Assembly (NCBI GenBank): GCA_019057815.1
Contig: JAHLWR010000007.1
Location: forward strand, 62,001-126,000
Source: Candidatus Heimdallarchaeota archaeon
Lineage (GTDB): Archaea; Asgardarchaeota; Heimdallarchaeia; Heimdallarchaeales; Heimdallarchaeaceae
Length of the DNA stretch: 64,000 nucleotides
Direction of reading: 5' to 3'
Part shown: positions 37,401-45,909 of the stretch, piece by piece
How positions within the stretch are numbered: the first letter of the stretch is position 1
Layout of the letters: every line of letters starts with the position of its first letter
Translations under genes and position numbers: made by a program
Notes under the pieces: model-generated
Told to the model about the DNA's origin: nothing
The model's database searches: none
The model's input: the letters and a program-made list of their open reading frames with translations, nothing else

Positions 37401-40248
37401 AGATCCAGCAAATTTCCTTTATGTTCGAGGAGCTTCTAAAAACAACCTCAAGAACATTGACCTTGATATTCCTAAAGAGAAGATAGTAGTTATTACAGGA
37501 CCAAGTGGTTCTGGTAAAAGTTCTCTAGCAATTGATACTTTGTTTGCTGAAGGTCAAAGAAGGTTTATAGAATGTTTGTCGAGTTATGCTCGTCAATTCC
37601 TTGTAAAAGCTGAAAGAGCAGATGTTGATGATATTATTGGTTTAACCCCCTCTATTGCTATTAACCAACATTCTATCTCTAAGAACCCTCGGTCAACTGT
37701 TGCTACAACAACAGAAATTTATGATTATTTGAGATTGTTATTCTCAAAGATAGGTATTCCCCACTGTCCAAAATGTGGTATAGAATTAAAATCTCGAACA
37801 ATTACTGAGCTTGCAGAATATGTAATTAAACAACATAAACAACAACAGATACTAATCGCTAGCTCTTTGACAAATGGAGAGAGTATAGATATTAAAAAAA
37901 CCGTCAAGGTGCTTAAGAAAGAGGGTTACTCACGTATAATGATTAATCACAAAGAATTCCATTTAGATGACGAGATAAAAATTAAACGCTCAAAAGCTGT
38001 TTCAGTCATTATCGATAGAATACAAATCGAAAAAGAAAAACACTCACAGCTAATTGATACAATAGAAATAGCTGTCAATATAAGTAAGGGTAGAATAGAA
38101 ATTTACAACAATGGGTCAAAATTCACTTATTCACTTTACGCTGAATGCATAAAACATAATTTCGAAGCACCAGAAGAAATGCACCCCCGATTATTTAGTT
38201 TCAACCATTACTCAGGTTCATGCCAAACTTGTACTGGGTTAGGAGTAATCAGAAAAATCGATATTAGGAAAATTATTACTGATTGGGATAAAAGCATAGA
38301 GGAAGGAGCGATAAGTCCTTACACTATTACAAGAATGACTAACCCTAACTCTTGGAGAAGAGCTATGCTAGTATCAGTTGGTAAACATTATGGGTTCACT
38401 CTCCAAACACCCATGAAAGATCTTTCACCACAGCAACTTGAAGGTCTTTTTTATGGTTCTAAAGGTGAAATAATTGAGATTAAGTTCCTTAGAGAAGGAA
38501 AAAGATCAACTTCTGAATATACGAATAAAGCAGAATGGAAAGGTCTTATTCCTAGATGGGAAGATTGGCTAGAAAAACCAGTTAGTTCAACATGGACAGC
38601 ACAGTACAAACAAAGATTCAACAAATACTTCTCCGAATATCACTGTTCAGACTGCCAAGGAAAAAAATTGAAACCTGAAATCCTTTCAATAACTATTAGT
38701 GATAGATCTATAATCGATCTTTCTACAGATTCGATTGACGATTTTCTTGATTTCGTAAATGAACTAGAACTTAACAAAAGAGATCAAAAGATTGCAGATA
38801 GAATACTAAGCGAACTTAAGAAGAGAGCACGATATCTTGTTGATGTAGGATTAAGTTATCTTACTTTAGATAGAAGGTCAAGCACATTATCTAATGGTGA
38901 AGCACAAAGAATACGACTCGCCAGTCAAATAGGGAGCGGATTAGTAGGTGTAACATATGTTCTTGATGAACCAACAATAGGACTCCATCCACGTGACATT
39001 AATAGGTTATTGAACACACTTAAAAAACTTCAACAGAATGGTAACCACATAATTATTGTAGAACATGATGATATGATTATTAAAGAATCCCAATGGTTAA
39101 TCGAACTTGGTCCATTAGGGGGAGATTTAGGGGGAGAAGTTGTAGTTGAAGGTCCTACTTCTGAAGTTCTCAAGGATATGAGATCTCTTACCTCTAAATA
39201 TCTTTCAAAAGAGTATCGTATTCCTACCCCAGATTCACGCAAAGTAGCTGAAAAGTACATTAAAGTTGAAAAAGCTGAAGAAAACAATCTTAAGAAAATA
39301 GATGTAAAGTTTGGATTGGGTACAATAACAGCTGTGACAGGTGTAAGTGGAGCAGGTAAATCTACACTTGTAGTTGATACTCTTCAGAAGGGATTGGAGA
39401 AAGCAATTCATAATAAAAAGATAGGTGTCGGTAAACACAAGAAACTTTCTGGATTTGAAGAACTTTCTAAAGTAATTGTGGTTGATCAATCTTCTTTAAG
39501 TAAATCAAGTCGATCTAACCCTGCAACGTATCTTGGTGTTTTTGACGAAATAAGAAAACTCTACGCTAGTCTACCCGAATCCAAAGCTAGTGGTTTAGAT
39601 CTTGGTCATTTCAGTTATAATACTCCAAAAGGTCAGTGTCACGAATGCAGAGGTCTAGGAATGAAGAGAGTCGAACTCCTCTTCCTCTCAGATGTCTGGT
39701 TAAAGTGCAATACATGCAATGGTAAAAGATACAAAAAGAGCATACTTCTTTCAAGGTATAAGAAAAAGTCCATTTTTGAAGTTCTTGAGATGACAATCGA
39801 AACAGCTTCAAGATTTTTTGAAGGGATAGAGAGTATAGCTCGACCTTTAAGAATAGCCAATGAAATTGGGTTAGGATATTTAAAAATGGGTCAACCAACA
39901 ACTACTATAAGCGGTGGAGAAAGTGAGCGATTGAAGATTACCCGAGAATTAGCCAAACAATCTCGTGAGAAAAATATTTTCATATTGGATGAGCCAAGTC
40001 AAGGCCTCCATTTCTATGACATTGAGAAGTTAATTGTTGTCCTTCAAAAACTGACTAAGAAAGGTAACACTATAGTTTTAATCGATCACAATATGGACTT
40101 AATTAAAATAGCTGACCACTGCGTTGATCTCGGTCCTGAAGGAGGAACAAAGAATGGGGGGTATATAGTAGCTGAAGGTACACCAGAAACAGTTTGTTCT
40201 GCAAAGAAAGGTTACACTTGGAAATATCTTCAAGAAGCTATGAATTGA
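34498..40248 (+). CDS. uvrA: Tandem double-length UvrA-like excision-repair ATPase
   Basis: 1916 residues, about twice a normal UvrA (about 940). Two complete UvrA units are fused, giving four ABC ATPase modules. Walker A motifs lie near residues 34 (GLSGSGKSS), 648 (GVSGSGKSS), 1000 (GPSGSGKSS) and 1614 (GVSGAGKST). Signatures lie near 494 (LSGGEAQRTRL), 838 (LSGGEAQRIKL), 1463 (LSNGEAQRIRL) and 1803 (ISGGESERLKI). Zinc-binding CxxC pairs recur (CPTC, CPEC/CRRC, CEAC/CERC, CPKC, CHEC/CNTC); the third-module counterpart CIKH has lost one Cys. UvrA finds bulky DNA damage and loads UvrB. No uvrB or uvrC is in the window. AAGGGG precedes ATG 34498. Confidence 0.88.
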   Translation: MVKDAIRVVRAKENNLKNISVSIPHDKLVVISGLSGSGKSSLAFNTIFSEAQRRYMETLSAYARQFIGNLDRPEVEHIEGLRPTISIDQKTISRNPRSTVGTLTEVYDYMRVLFARVGIPYCPTCKVKIEAQPSEQIIDQLFASFEGEKIKIIAPMFSKRKGEYRKELKEWKDEGYVRLIIDDKEVNLDDEEVNLERYVAHDIDIIIDRNICLRKNEPSIRDSITLALEMSKGKLRIKGEIEERIFSTKLVCPECGIAVNEFHPRDFSYNTAVGACRRCRGLGKIPQIVPEKFVNEELSIAEGAIATTTSSLKYITYTGMGMKSIGIIAKKNGFDINTPIKDLPEDKREILLYGSGSKEYQLKWEWGGDESSWKGKGEYFTTWKGLIPLTMAAYYRVESLVRKEQLEKFMDLTICLDCKGDRLKPESLSVMFKGANIAVLNQMSIDKCLEFFNKVKLTEEEQKIAGPLLKEIKNRLSFLIEVGLHYITLDRAANELSGGEAQRTRLATQIGSKLQGVTYILDEPSIGLANRDNEKLLNSLIRLKKGGNSVIVVEHDEDTIRKADLLLDLGPKAGDEGGEVLFLKNPKEITEKEAEKSMTARYLLGIDEIPIPKKRRSSDTFLTLKGAQHNNLKKIDVNFPLETLICVTGVSGSGKSSLITDTLYPILVNKLHHGVKRVGKHQSLEGIENIDKIAVIDQSPIGKTSRSNPATYTKVLDHIRDLFAKLPTAKIRGYTKTRFTFNTKIGRCEACKGHGYNKIEMTLLPSVEVECERCRGKRYDDETLKIKFTGYSIADILNMTVSKALQVFKNQPKINKILQTLCDVGLDYIKLGQPSTTLSGGEAQRIKLSRELSKTATGKTLFILDEPTTGLAFEDIKKLLIVLQKLVAKKNTIIIIEHNLDVIKTADFVIDLGPEGGEDQGGFLVAQGTPEKVMICKNSYTGIALKKAFSKKDYDAFTSEIEISDDGLDPANFLYVRGASKNNLKNIDLDIPKEKIVVITGPSGSGKSSLAIDTLFAEGQRRFIECLSSYARQFLVKAERADVDDIIGLTPSIAINQHSISKNPRSTVATTTEIYDYLRLLFSKIGIPHCPKCGIELKSRTITELAEYVIKQHKQQQILIASSLTNGESIDIKKTVKVLKKEGYSRIMINHKEFHLDDEIKIKRSKAVSVIIDRIQIEKEKHSQLIDTIEIAVNISKGRIEIYNNGSKFTYSLYAECIKHNFEAPEEMHPRLFSFNHYSGSCQTCTGLGVIRKIDIRKIITDWDKSIEEGAISPYTITRMTNPNSWRRAMLVSVGKHYGFTLQTPMKDLSPQQLEGLFYGSKGEIIEIKFLREGKRSTSEYTNKAEWKGLIPRWEDWLEKPVSSTWTAQYKQRFNKYFSEYHCSDCQGKKLKPEILSITISDRSIIDLSTDSIDDFLDFVNELELNKRDQKIADRILSELKKRARYLVDVGLSYLTLDRRSSTLSNGEAQRIRLASQIGSGLVGVTYVLDEPTIGLHPRDINRLLNTLKKLQQNGNHIIIVEHDDMIIKESQWLIELGPLGGDLGGEVVVEGPTSEVLKDMRSLTSKYLSKEYRIPTPDSRKVAEKYIKVEKAEENNLKKIDVKFGLGTITAVTGVSGAGKSTLVVDTLQKGLEKAIHNKKIGVGKHKKLSGFEELSKVIVVDQSSLSKSSRSNPATYLGVFDEIRKLYASLPESKASGLDLGHFSYNTPKGQCHECRGLGMKRVELLFLSDVWLKCNTCNGKRYKKSILLSRYKKKSIFEVLEMTIETASRFFEGIESIARPLRIANEIGLGYLKMGQPTTTISGGESERLKITRELAKQSREKNIFILDEPSQGLHFYDIEKLIVVLQKLTKKGNTIVLIDHNMDLIKIADHCVDLGPEGGTKNGGYIVAEGTPETVCSAKKGYTWKYLQEAMN

Positions 40249-40354
40249 TTTTGTCATGTGTGTCTAGAAATACTTCACTATTGTGCTAAAATATTAAGAA
40301 GATGATTAAAATATATGGGATATATAGAATAAAATCATCTTGATTCCGTCCATG

Positions 40355-40427
40355 GTTAGGAATCTTAACAGAAGAATTTGTTGCACAAAATATATAACTG
40401 ATAAAGAGTTTAATTAAGTGTGATTTC
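40355..40427 (+). promoter_or_regulatory. Conserved NosD-family promoter with palindrome, copy 2
   Basis: Contains AACAGAAGAATTTGTT (40367-40382, a one-mismatch version of the palindrome in copy 1), then TTGCACAAAATATATAACTG with the TATA element, and AAAGAGTTTAATTAAG shortly before ATG 40428. It is almost identical to 41641-41714 and to the reverse complement of 1991-2064. Confidence 0.65.
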
Positions 40428-41489
40428 ATGAGAAAGAAAACAACATTATTTCTACTAATACTGACATTATCAATCTACGCATCGAATATCAATGTACAAA
40501 TATCTGCTGAAGAGAATAATTATAGACCTAGTTCGCTAGAGTTAACACCTCATGAATCAATTGAAATAACTTCTGACGGTAATTTCACTGATTACGATTT
40601 TCCAGGAACAGGAACTGTTGAGGACCCTTACATTATTGAAGGCTATAATATTACAACAACGAGTAATGTTGGTATTTATATCACTGATACAACTAAATAT
40701 TTTACTGTTCGTAACTGCTATGTTGACGCAGAAGAGTATGGCATTTATATCGATGATGTAGTTGACGGAAAACTAACTGTCATTAACAACACGTGCAGCA
40801 ATAACAACCAAGGCATCTATCTTTACTATTCTGGGAGTACGACTGTTGCCAACAACACGTGCAGCAACAATAACTTTGGCATCTCGCTTGAGGATTCTGC
40901 TAATTCTACTGTTACCAACAACACGTGCAGCAATAACAACCAAGGCATCTATCTTTACCATTCTGAAGATTCTAAGGTTGTAAACAACAATTGCAACAAT
41001 AACATCTATGGCATCCGTCTTCATCGTTCTAGTTTTTGTGTCCTTTCTTACAATCTTCTAAAAGAAAATGAAGGATATGGAGTATGTTTATCACAAATCA
41101 GCTGGGGTAATATCAAATATAATTTGCTTATTCTACAAGAAAATGAAGGATATGAAGCATACTCACCATATGGTTGTGATAATAATCTTATTTACCATAA
41201 TAACTTTGTAGACAATAATCTAGGAGGAACTTCACAAGCGTATAATGATGGTCAAAACAACTATTGGTATGATATTGAAACACTTGAAGGTAACTATTGG
41301 TCAGATTGGTCAGGAAGAGGTTCTTATTCTATTGGTGGTTGTGGAGGTTCAGAAGATCTCTATCCTCTTGATGAACCTGCTGAATATTCTACAGATGAAA
41401 CTCAATTAAACTTCATATTTACTCTACTAGTAGTATTAGTTCCCTTAGTTCTCACAAGGATAATCTTAAAGAAGAAAAAGAAAAAATAG
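40428..41489 (+). CDS. Secreted NosD-like parallel beta-helix surface protein, copy 2
   Basis: 353 residues: signal peptide (KKTTLFLLILTLSIYAS), a conserved opening (NYRPSSLELTPHESIEI), a pectate-lyase-like start of the helix (GTGTVEDPYIIEGYNITT), only about five beta-helix rungs (NNTCSNNNQGIYLYYSG), the conserved ending ETLEGNYWSDWSG, then a membrane helix and the tail KKKKKK. It is shorter than its paralogues because it has fewer rungs, a typical result of in-frame repeat loss. It is followed in tandem by copy 3. Confidence 0.8.
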   Translation: MRKKTTLFLLILTLSIYASNINVQISAEENNYRPSSLELTPHESIEITSDGNFTDYDFPGTGTVEDPYIIEGYNITTTSNVGIYITDTTKYFTVRNCYVDAEEYGIYIDDVVDGKLTVINNTCSNNNQGIYLYYSGSTTVANNTCSNNNFGISLEDSANSTVTNNTCSNNNQGIYLYHSEDSKVVNNNCNNNIYGIRLHRSSFCVLSYNLLKENEGYGVCLSQISWGNIKYNLLILQENEGYEAYSPYGCDNNLIYHNNFVDNNLGGTSQAYNDGQNNYWYDIETLEGNYWSDWSGRGSYSIGGCGGSEDLYPLDEPAEYSTDETQLNFIFTLLVVLVPLVLTRIILKKKKKK

Positions 41490-41640
41490 ACTAGCTGTCA
41501 GAAACTGCATAAAAACATAGTAATAACAAGAACCAAACCTCCAACACCTCCTTTTTTGATTTTTTGAATATAGAAAGATATTAGAACGGATCATTTGACC
41601 TGATTATTCTCAAATTGATGTAAAAACTCGAAAAAATTCC

Positions 41641-41714
41641 AGTTAGGAATATTAACAGAGGAGTTGGTTGCACAAAATATATAACTGATAAAGAGTTTAA
41701 TTAAGTGTGATTTC
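41641..41714 (+). promoter_or_regulatory. Conserved NosD-family promoter with palindrome, copy 3
   Basis: Same organisation as 40355-40427: AACAGAGGAGTTGGTT (41654-41669, the least symmetric version), CACAAAATATATAACTG with TATA element, AAAGAGTTTAATTAAG and ATG 41715. Farther upstream, 41558-41590 is a reverse complement of the 2117-2149 flank with a few mismatches, so the shared unit extends beyond the promoter. Confidence 0.65.
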
Positions 41715-42917
41715 ATGAAAAAGAGAACAATGATAATTCTACTAATAATAACATTGTCAATCTGCGCATCGAATATCAATGTACAGATAATTGCTGAAGA
41801 GAATAATTATAGACCTACTTCGTTAGAGTTGACACCTCATGACCCTATTGAGATAAGATATGATAGCGATTTTGAGATTTTTCCCGGTTCAGGAACTATT
41901 GAGAATCCTTATCTTATTGAAGGATATAATATTACAACAACGGATGACGATGGTATTTATATCACTGAAACAACGAAATATTTCACTGTTCGTAACTGCT
42001 ATGTTGACGCAAGATTCAAAGGAATTTATATCCATGATGTAGCTGATGGTACAGCAACTGTCATTAACAACATGTGTAACAACAATAACTGGAATGGTAT
42101 CTCGCTTTGGCTCTCTAATAGTTCTATTGTTGCAAACAACACGTGCAGCAACAACAACTGGGATGGCATCTCGCTTTCCTCTTCTGATAGTTCTACTGTT
42201 GCAAACAACACGTGCTTCTACAATGGCTATGGCATCTCGCTTTGGTCTTCTGATAGTTCTACTGTTGCAAACAACACGTGCTTCTACAATGGCTATGGTA
42301 TCTCGCTTTCCTCTTCTGTTGGTTCTACTGTTTGCAACAACACATGCAGCAATAACGAATACGGAATCTGTTTTTACGCTTCTGATAGTTCTACTGTTGC
42401 TAACAACATGTGCAGCTACAATAGCAACGATGGTATCTCACTTTCCTCTTCTGATAGTTCTACTGTTGCCAATAACACTTGCAACAATAACTACTATGGT
42501 ATCTATTTTTACTATTCTGATTTTTGTGTCGTTACTTACAATCTTCTACAAGAAAATGAAAACTATGGAATCTACTTATTTTTTGGTTCTCATAATGATT
42601 CCATTCACCATAATACATTTGTAGACAATAATCTAGGAGGAACTTCCCAAGCGTGTGATTATGGTACTGACAGCTTTTGGTATGACTCAGCAGCACTTGA
42701 AGGTAACTACTGGTCAGATTGGTCAGGAATAGGTTCTTATTCCATTGGTGGTCCTGCGAATTCATTTGACTTATACCCACTTGATGAACCTGTTGTTGAA
42801 TATTCTACAGTTGTATCTACTACAGATAAAAATCAATTAAGCTTTACATTTACTCTCCTAATGTTAGTAGTTCCCTTAATGCTTACAAGGATAATATCAA
42901 AGAAGAAAAAGAAATAA
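41715..42917 (+). CDS. Secreted NosD-like parallel beta-helix surface protein, copy 3
   Basis: 400 residues with the same plan as copies 1 and 2: signal peptide (RTMIILLIITLSICAS), NYRPTSLELTPHDPIEI, about eight helix rungs (SDSSTVANNTCFYNGYGISL occurs twice almost unchanged), LEGNYWSDWSG, then a membrane helix and basic tail. Near-identical adjacent rungs at DNA level show recent internal expansion. The 225 bp between copies 2 and 3 contain the end of one cassette and the promoter of the next. Confidence 0.8.
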   Translation: MKKRTMIILLIITLSICASNINVQIIAEENNYRPTSLELTPHDPIEIRYDSDFEIFPGSGTIENPYLIEGYNITTTDDDGIYITETTKYFTVRNCYVDARFKGIYIHDVADGTATVINNMCNNNNWNGISLWLSNSSIVANNTCSNNNWDGISLSSSDSSTVANNTCFYNGYGISLWSSDSSTVANNTCFYNGYGISLSSSVGSTVCNNTCSNNEYGICFYASDSSTVANNMCSYNSNDGISLSSSDSSTVANNTCNNNYYGIYFYYSDFCVVTYNLLQENENYGIYLFFGSHNDSIHHNTFVDNNLGGTSQACDYGTDSFWYDSAALEGNYWSDWSGIGSYSIGGPANSFDLYPLDEPVVEYSTVVSTTDKNQLSFTFTLLMLVVPLMLTRIISKKKKK

Positions 42918-43178
42918 TTGAATAGTTATCAGAAACTGCATATAAGGGTAGTAAAAACAAGAACAGAACCTTCAACACTTCCTTTTTTTACATCCTTTGT
43001 ATATGGGACACTAGATGTATAAGTGATTTGAACCTAAAGTCTCCTACCTATCTTTTACTCTATAACTCAATAAAAAGAACAATGATAGATGAAATAATGT
43101 TCATTAAAAGAGCATAATTTACAACCCTATAAGTTAATATAATCAATATTGTAGAATATTTGCAAGTGTGTATATAGG

Positions 43179-43262
43179 ATGTCAAAGGAAATAATAGTTT
43201 CTAATAAGTACATTCTAAAACCAGACAGGTTATATACTGGAAAACATCAATGGGTAAAGTAA
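43179..43262 (+). CDS. 27-codon GcvH-like N-terminal fragment upstream of kynureninase
   Basis: The short frame ends in PDRLYTGKHQWVK and then stops. That segment matches the start of glycine-cleavage H proteins (pattern Y-T-x-x-H-x-W-V). Nothing of the lipoyl domain follows; the stop overlaps the start region of kynU at 43264 by spacing only one base. It may be a remnant of a gcvH gene, or a leader peptide that happens to look like one. Confidence 0.35.
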   Translation: MSKEIIVSNKYILKPDRLYTGKHQWVK

Positions 43263-43263
43263 A

Positions 43264-44520
43264 ATGGGTCACGATTTTGAGTTGGGAGAATCTTACGCAA
43301 AAAAATTAGATAGTGAAGATAAATTAGCTGAATTTAGAGATCATTTCTACATTCCTGAGGGGAGCATTTATTTCAATGGCAATTCCCTTGGTCTTCTTCC
43401 AAAGAATGCTGAAAAATCATTTAACAGAATTCTTTCTGAATGGAAAACTCTCGCTGTTAAAGGTTGGTTAGAAGCTGAAAAGCCTTGGTTCTTTTTTGCT
43501 GAACGTTTAGGAGAACTTTCTGCTCCTTTAGTTGGAGCTGATCCAGCGGAAGTTATAGCAACTGCAACTACCACAGTCAACATCCATTCTCTTATTAGCA
43601 CTTTTTACAAACCAGAAGGAAATAAAACTAAAATTCTTGCTGATGAACTCAATTTTCCTACAGATATCTATGCTCTTCAAAGCCAGATAAAGCTCAAAGG
43701 TTTGGAACCTGATGAGCACTTAATTTTAGTTAAAAGCGACGATGGGAGATTTCTGGATGAGAACAAGATTGTAGAATTCATGAGTGATGATGTTAATCTT
43801 GTTTTTCTCCCTTCTGTTCTTTTCAGAAGCGGACAATTACTTGATATCCCTTTTCTTACAAAGGAAGCTCACAAAAGAGGGATAACTATAGGTTTTGATT
43901 GCAGTCATTCTGTAGGAGTAATTCCTCATTCTTTTGATGAATGGGATATAGATTTTGCTGTTTGGTGCAGCTATAAACATCTAAATTCTGGTCCAGGATC
44001 TTCTGCGTTTCTGTATATTAACAAAAGACATTTCAATTTAGAACCTGCACTTACTGGATGGTTTGGATATGTTAAAAGTAAACAATTTGACATGAATCTA
44101 GATTTTGAACATGCTAAAACTGCTGGAGGGTGGCAAATATCTTCTCCAGGAATTTTAGGTTCAGCACCAATGGAAGGTGCCTTAGAAGTAACTTTAGAAG
44201 CTGGAATAGAAAATATCAGGGAAAAATCCTTGAAGATGACGTCTTATTTAATCTATCTAGTAGAAACACTTCTTGCTGATGAACCTTACAATTTCACTAT
44301 AGGTACGCCTAAAGAAGAACATCGTAGAGGGGGACATGTTGCCTTAGAACACAGTCAAGCTTATACAATTCATAAAGAACTAATGAAAAAATCTGTTGTC
44401 CATGATTTTCGACCACCAAATGTTATAAGATTAACCCCTACAGCTCTTTACAACTCTTTTTTGGAAATATGGGAAGTAATATCTTATCTTAAAGAGATTA
44501 TGGATGAAATTAGAATATGA
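43264..44520 (+). CDS. kynU: Kynureninase
   Basis: 418 residues, the normal length for this PLP enzyme. Landmarks are YFNGNSLGLLPKNAEKSF, FDCSHSVGVIPHSFDEWDID, the PLP lysine in WCSYKHLNSGPGSSAFLYIN, GWFGYVKSKQFDMNLDFEHA and WQISSPGILGSAPMEGALEV. It hydrolyses kynurenine or 3-hydroxykynurenine to anthranilate or 3-hydroxyanthranilate and alanine. Kynurenine-pathway genes have been reported in Heimdallarchaeia, where they may feed NAD synthesis; no other pathway gene is in this window. ATG 43264 is the start. Confidence 0.9.
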   Translation: MGHDFELGESYAKKLDSEDKLAEFRDHFYIPEGSIYFNGNSLGLLPKNAEKSFNRILSEWKTLAVKGWLEAEKPWFFFAERLGELSAPLVGADPAEVIATATTTVNIHSLISTFYKPEGNKTKILADELNFPTDIYALQSQIKLKGLEPDEHLILVKSDDGRFLDENKIVEFMSDDVNLVFLPSVLFRSGQLLDIPFLTKEAHKRGITIGFDCSHSVGVIPHSFDEWDIDFAVWCSYKHLNSGPGSSAFLYINKRHFNLEPALTGWFGYVKSKQFDMNLDFEHAKTAGGWQISSPGILGSAPMEGALEVTLEAGIENIREKSLKMTSYLIYLVETLLADEPYNFTIGTPKEEHRRGGHVALEHSQAYTIHKELMKKSVVHDFRPPNVIRLTPTALYNSFLEIWEVISYLKEIMDEIRI

Positions 44521-44548
44521 TAAATCCTCAGCATAGAAAATATATGTT

Positions 44549-45583
44549 TTAATATATTATTTTCCTCCTTACTACATACTTATCATTGTTAGAATGTTTA
44601 ACTTTTCTTCTAGAACTCTTGAATACTAAAAGAATTACAAAAGCAAAGATAAAAGTGGAAAATTGCCAAGAAGAATCTATAGGGCACTCGCATAGCGTAT
44701 GTACAATACCTTCCACGTACCAAATACTTTCTAATATAGTACAAAGAAGGAAAAAGTTCTTAAATTGTTCATTCCTATTTATATCTTCGTTATATGTTAT
44801 TGAAAAACGACATCTTATACAATTTTCACAAACGAACCTATCATTCACAGCACAACTGGATAAAGATATTAATTCTACCTCTAGAATCTTTTCTTCAATA
44901 TATGTTAAATCATTACTTACTCGTTTTCCAAATTGATTAGCTCCATTCCAAGATGAAACATTCGTTAACCATGGAGAAGTAGTTGAACCATCTAACTTGC
45001 TACAAACATAACTTGTTTCATTACTGGTATAATTTGTATAACTTGTGAAGATTGACAGGTAAGTAATAACGTTATGACTTAAGGAATTCCATATAGCTAT
45101 TTCAGCAATATCAAAAACATGGAAGGAAGCATTATCCAAATACCAGAAAGTCTTATTGTTGGATAAAGTATCAGAAATGAGTGTAGTGATAATATTCTTA
45201 GCTTCGCTAATCTCAGTTACTAAAATAAAACAAAGTTCTCCAGGAAGATAAGAAGAATTAATGGAATATAAAGAAATTTCCTCAATGTTTTCTATTGATT
45301 CTACTGCATTTTTGAGATCACCTTGTAATAGCTGAATTAAATCAGAATTCACTTCCCAATTATCTGATGTGTCATTAAATCTTAGAACCTGAGCTGTGAT
45401 ATTCCCCCGTGTCTCATTATTTAGACTCAAATCCAGAAGATTATACAAGGGGTAATTTTGATTACTAGGATTGACTCTTTCATCACTAGTATAATAACTG
45501 TATAATATTGGTACCAGAATTGCTACAAGTAGTAATATAGATATTAGAGCCATTATTATTTTCTTGTTTTTATAGAACAACAA
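44549..45583 (-). CDS. Membrane-anchored protein with Cys-rich ectodomain
   Basis: About 344 residues. The N-terminal helix MALISILLLVAILVPILYSY anchors it. The outside region has many sequons (NET, NIT, NDT, NSS, NKT, NAS, NYT, NVS). A cysteine-rich segment (SSCAVNDRFVCENCIRCRF, later LCECPIDSSW) precedes a second helix (FSTFIFAFVILLVF) and a basic tail. The paired cysteines suggest disulfides or a metal site. GGTGA lies upstream of TTG 45583; ATG 45553 is the other possible start. Function unknown. Confidence 0.5.
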   Translation of the reverse strand: MLFYKNKKIIMALISILLLVAILVPILYSYYTSDERVNPSNQNYPLYNLLDLSLNNETRGNITAQVLRFNDTSDNWEVNSDLIQLLQGDLKNAVESIENIEEISLYSINSSYLPGELCFILVTEISEAKNIITTLISDTLSNNKTFWYLDNASFHVFDIAEIAIWNSLSHNVITYLSIFTSYTNYTSNETSYVCSKLDGSTTSPWLTNVSSWNGANQFGKRVSNDLTYIEEKILEVELISLSSCAVNDRFVCENCIRCRFSITYNEDINRNEQFKNFFLLCTILESIWYVEGIVHTLCECPIDSSWQFSTFIFAFVILLVFKSSRRKVKHSNNDKYVVRRKIIY

Positions 45584-45598
45584 ATATTTTTCACCCAA

Positions 45599-45909
45599 CT
45601 AGATAAAGACCTTGAGCTAAATTATAATGTTATAAATTCTTTCAACTATCTTTTGATTAAATCTATTATTTTGCAGTAATAAACATTATGCTTTTTTCTC
45701 CCAGTTGTTAACTCCACCTACATTGGTGATAGTTAAATAAGAGAGGTTATCATGGGTATGTGAACAAACATAAACCCAAATAGTAACCGATACTCTTTCT
45801 CCCTTAGAGGATACCTAAGTCCTCTCTGACTAGTTTTGGGTCATGCTTCGTTCTATTAAATTGTAAACATTTATTTAGCCATGCATTTCTTTAAAGTGTA
45901 AGGATTATA
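45599..45909. other. 311-bp intergenic region with structured element
   Basis: No gene is present. The centre is rich in inverted repeats (see 45740-45841). The last 60 bases before the ABC operon start (45910) are AT-rich with a plausible TATA-like segment (TAAACATTTATTTAG). Confidence 0.5.
45740..45841 (+). ncRNA. Putative structured RNA / cis-regulatory element before the ABC operon
   Basis: Several pairings can form. AGAGAGG (45740-45746) matches CCTCTCT (45821-45827) perfectly. GGTTA (45745-45749) matches TAACC (45784-45788). GGGTATGT (45754-45761) pairs with ACAT and ACCC (45768-45777). AGAGGA (45806-45811) matches TCCTCT (45820-45825). ACCCAAA (45774-45780) matches TTTTGGGT (45834-45841). 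The 3-prime TCCTCTCT can pair with two different partners, as in switches with alternative folds. It ends 68 bases before the ABC-transporter gene. The strand is assumed from that gene. No known riboswitch class was recognised. Confidence 0.4.

Noticed and set aside
35097-40000. Minus-strand open frames inside uvrA
   Set aside because: They oppose a clearly coding frame with all UvrA motifs and lack any protein-like pattern.
45740-45827. tRNA-like gene because of a 7-bp closing stem AGAGAGG/CCTCTCT
   Set aside because: No T-arm with TTCNANN, no anticodon arm at the right spacing, on either strand.
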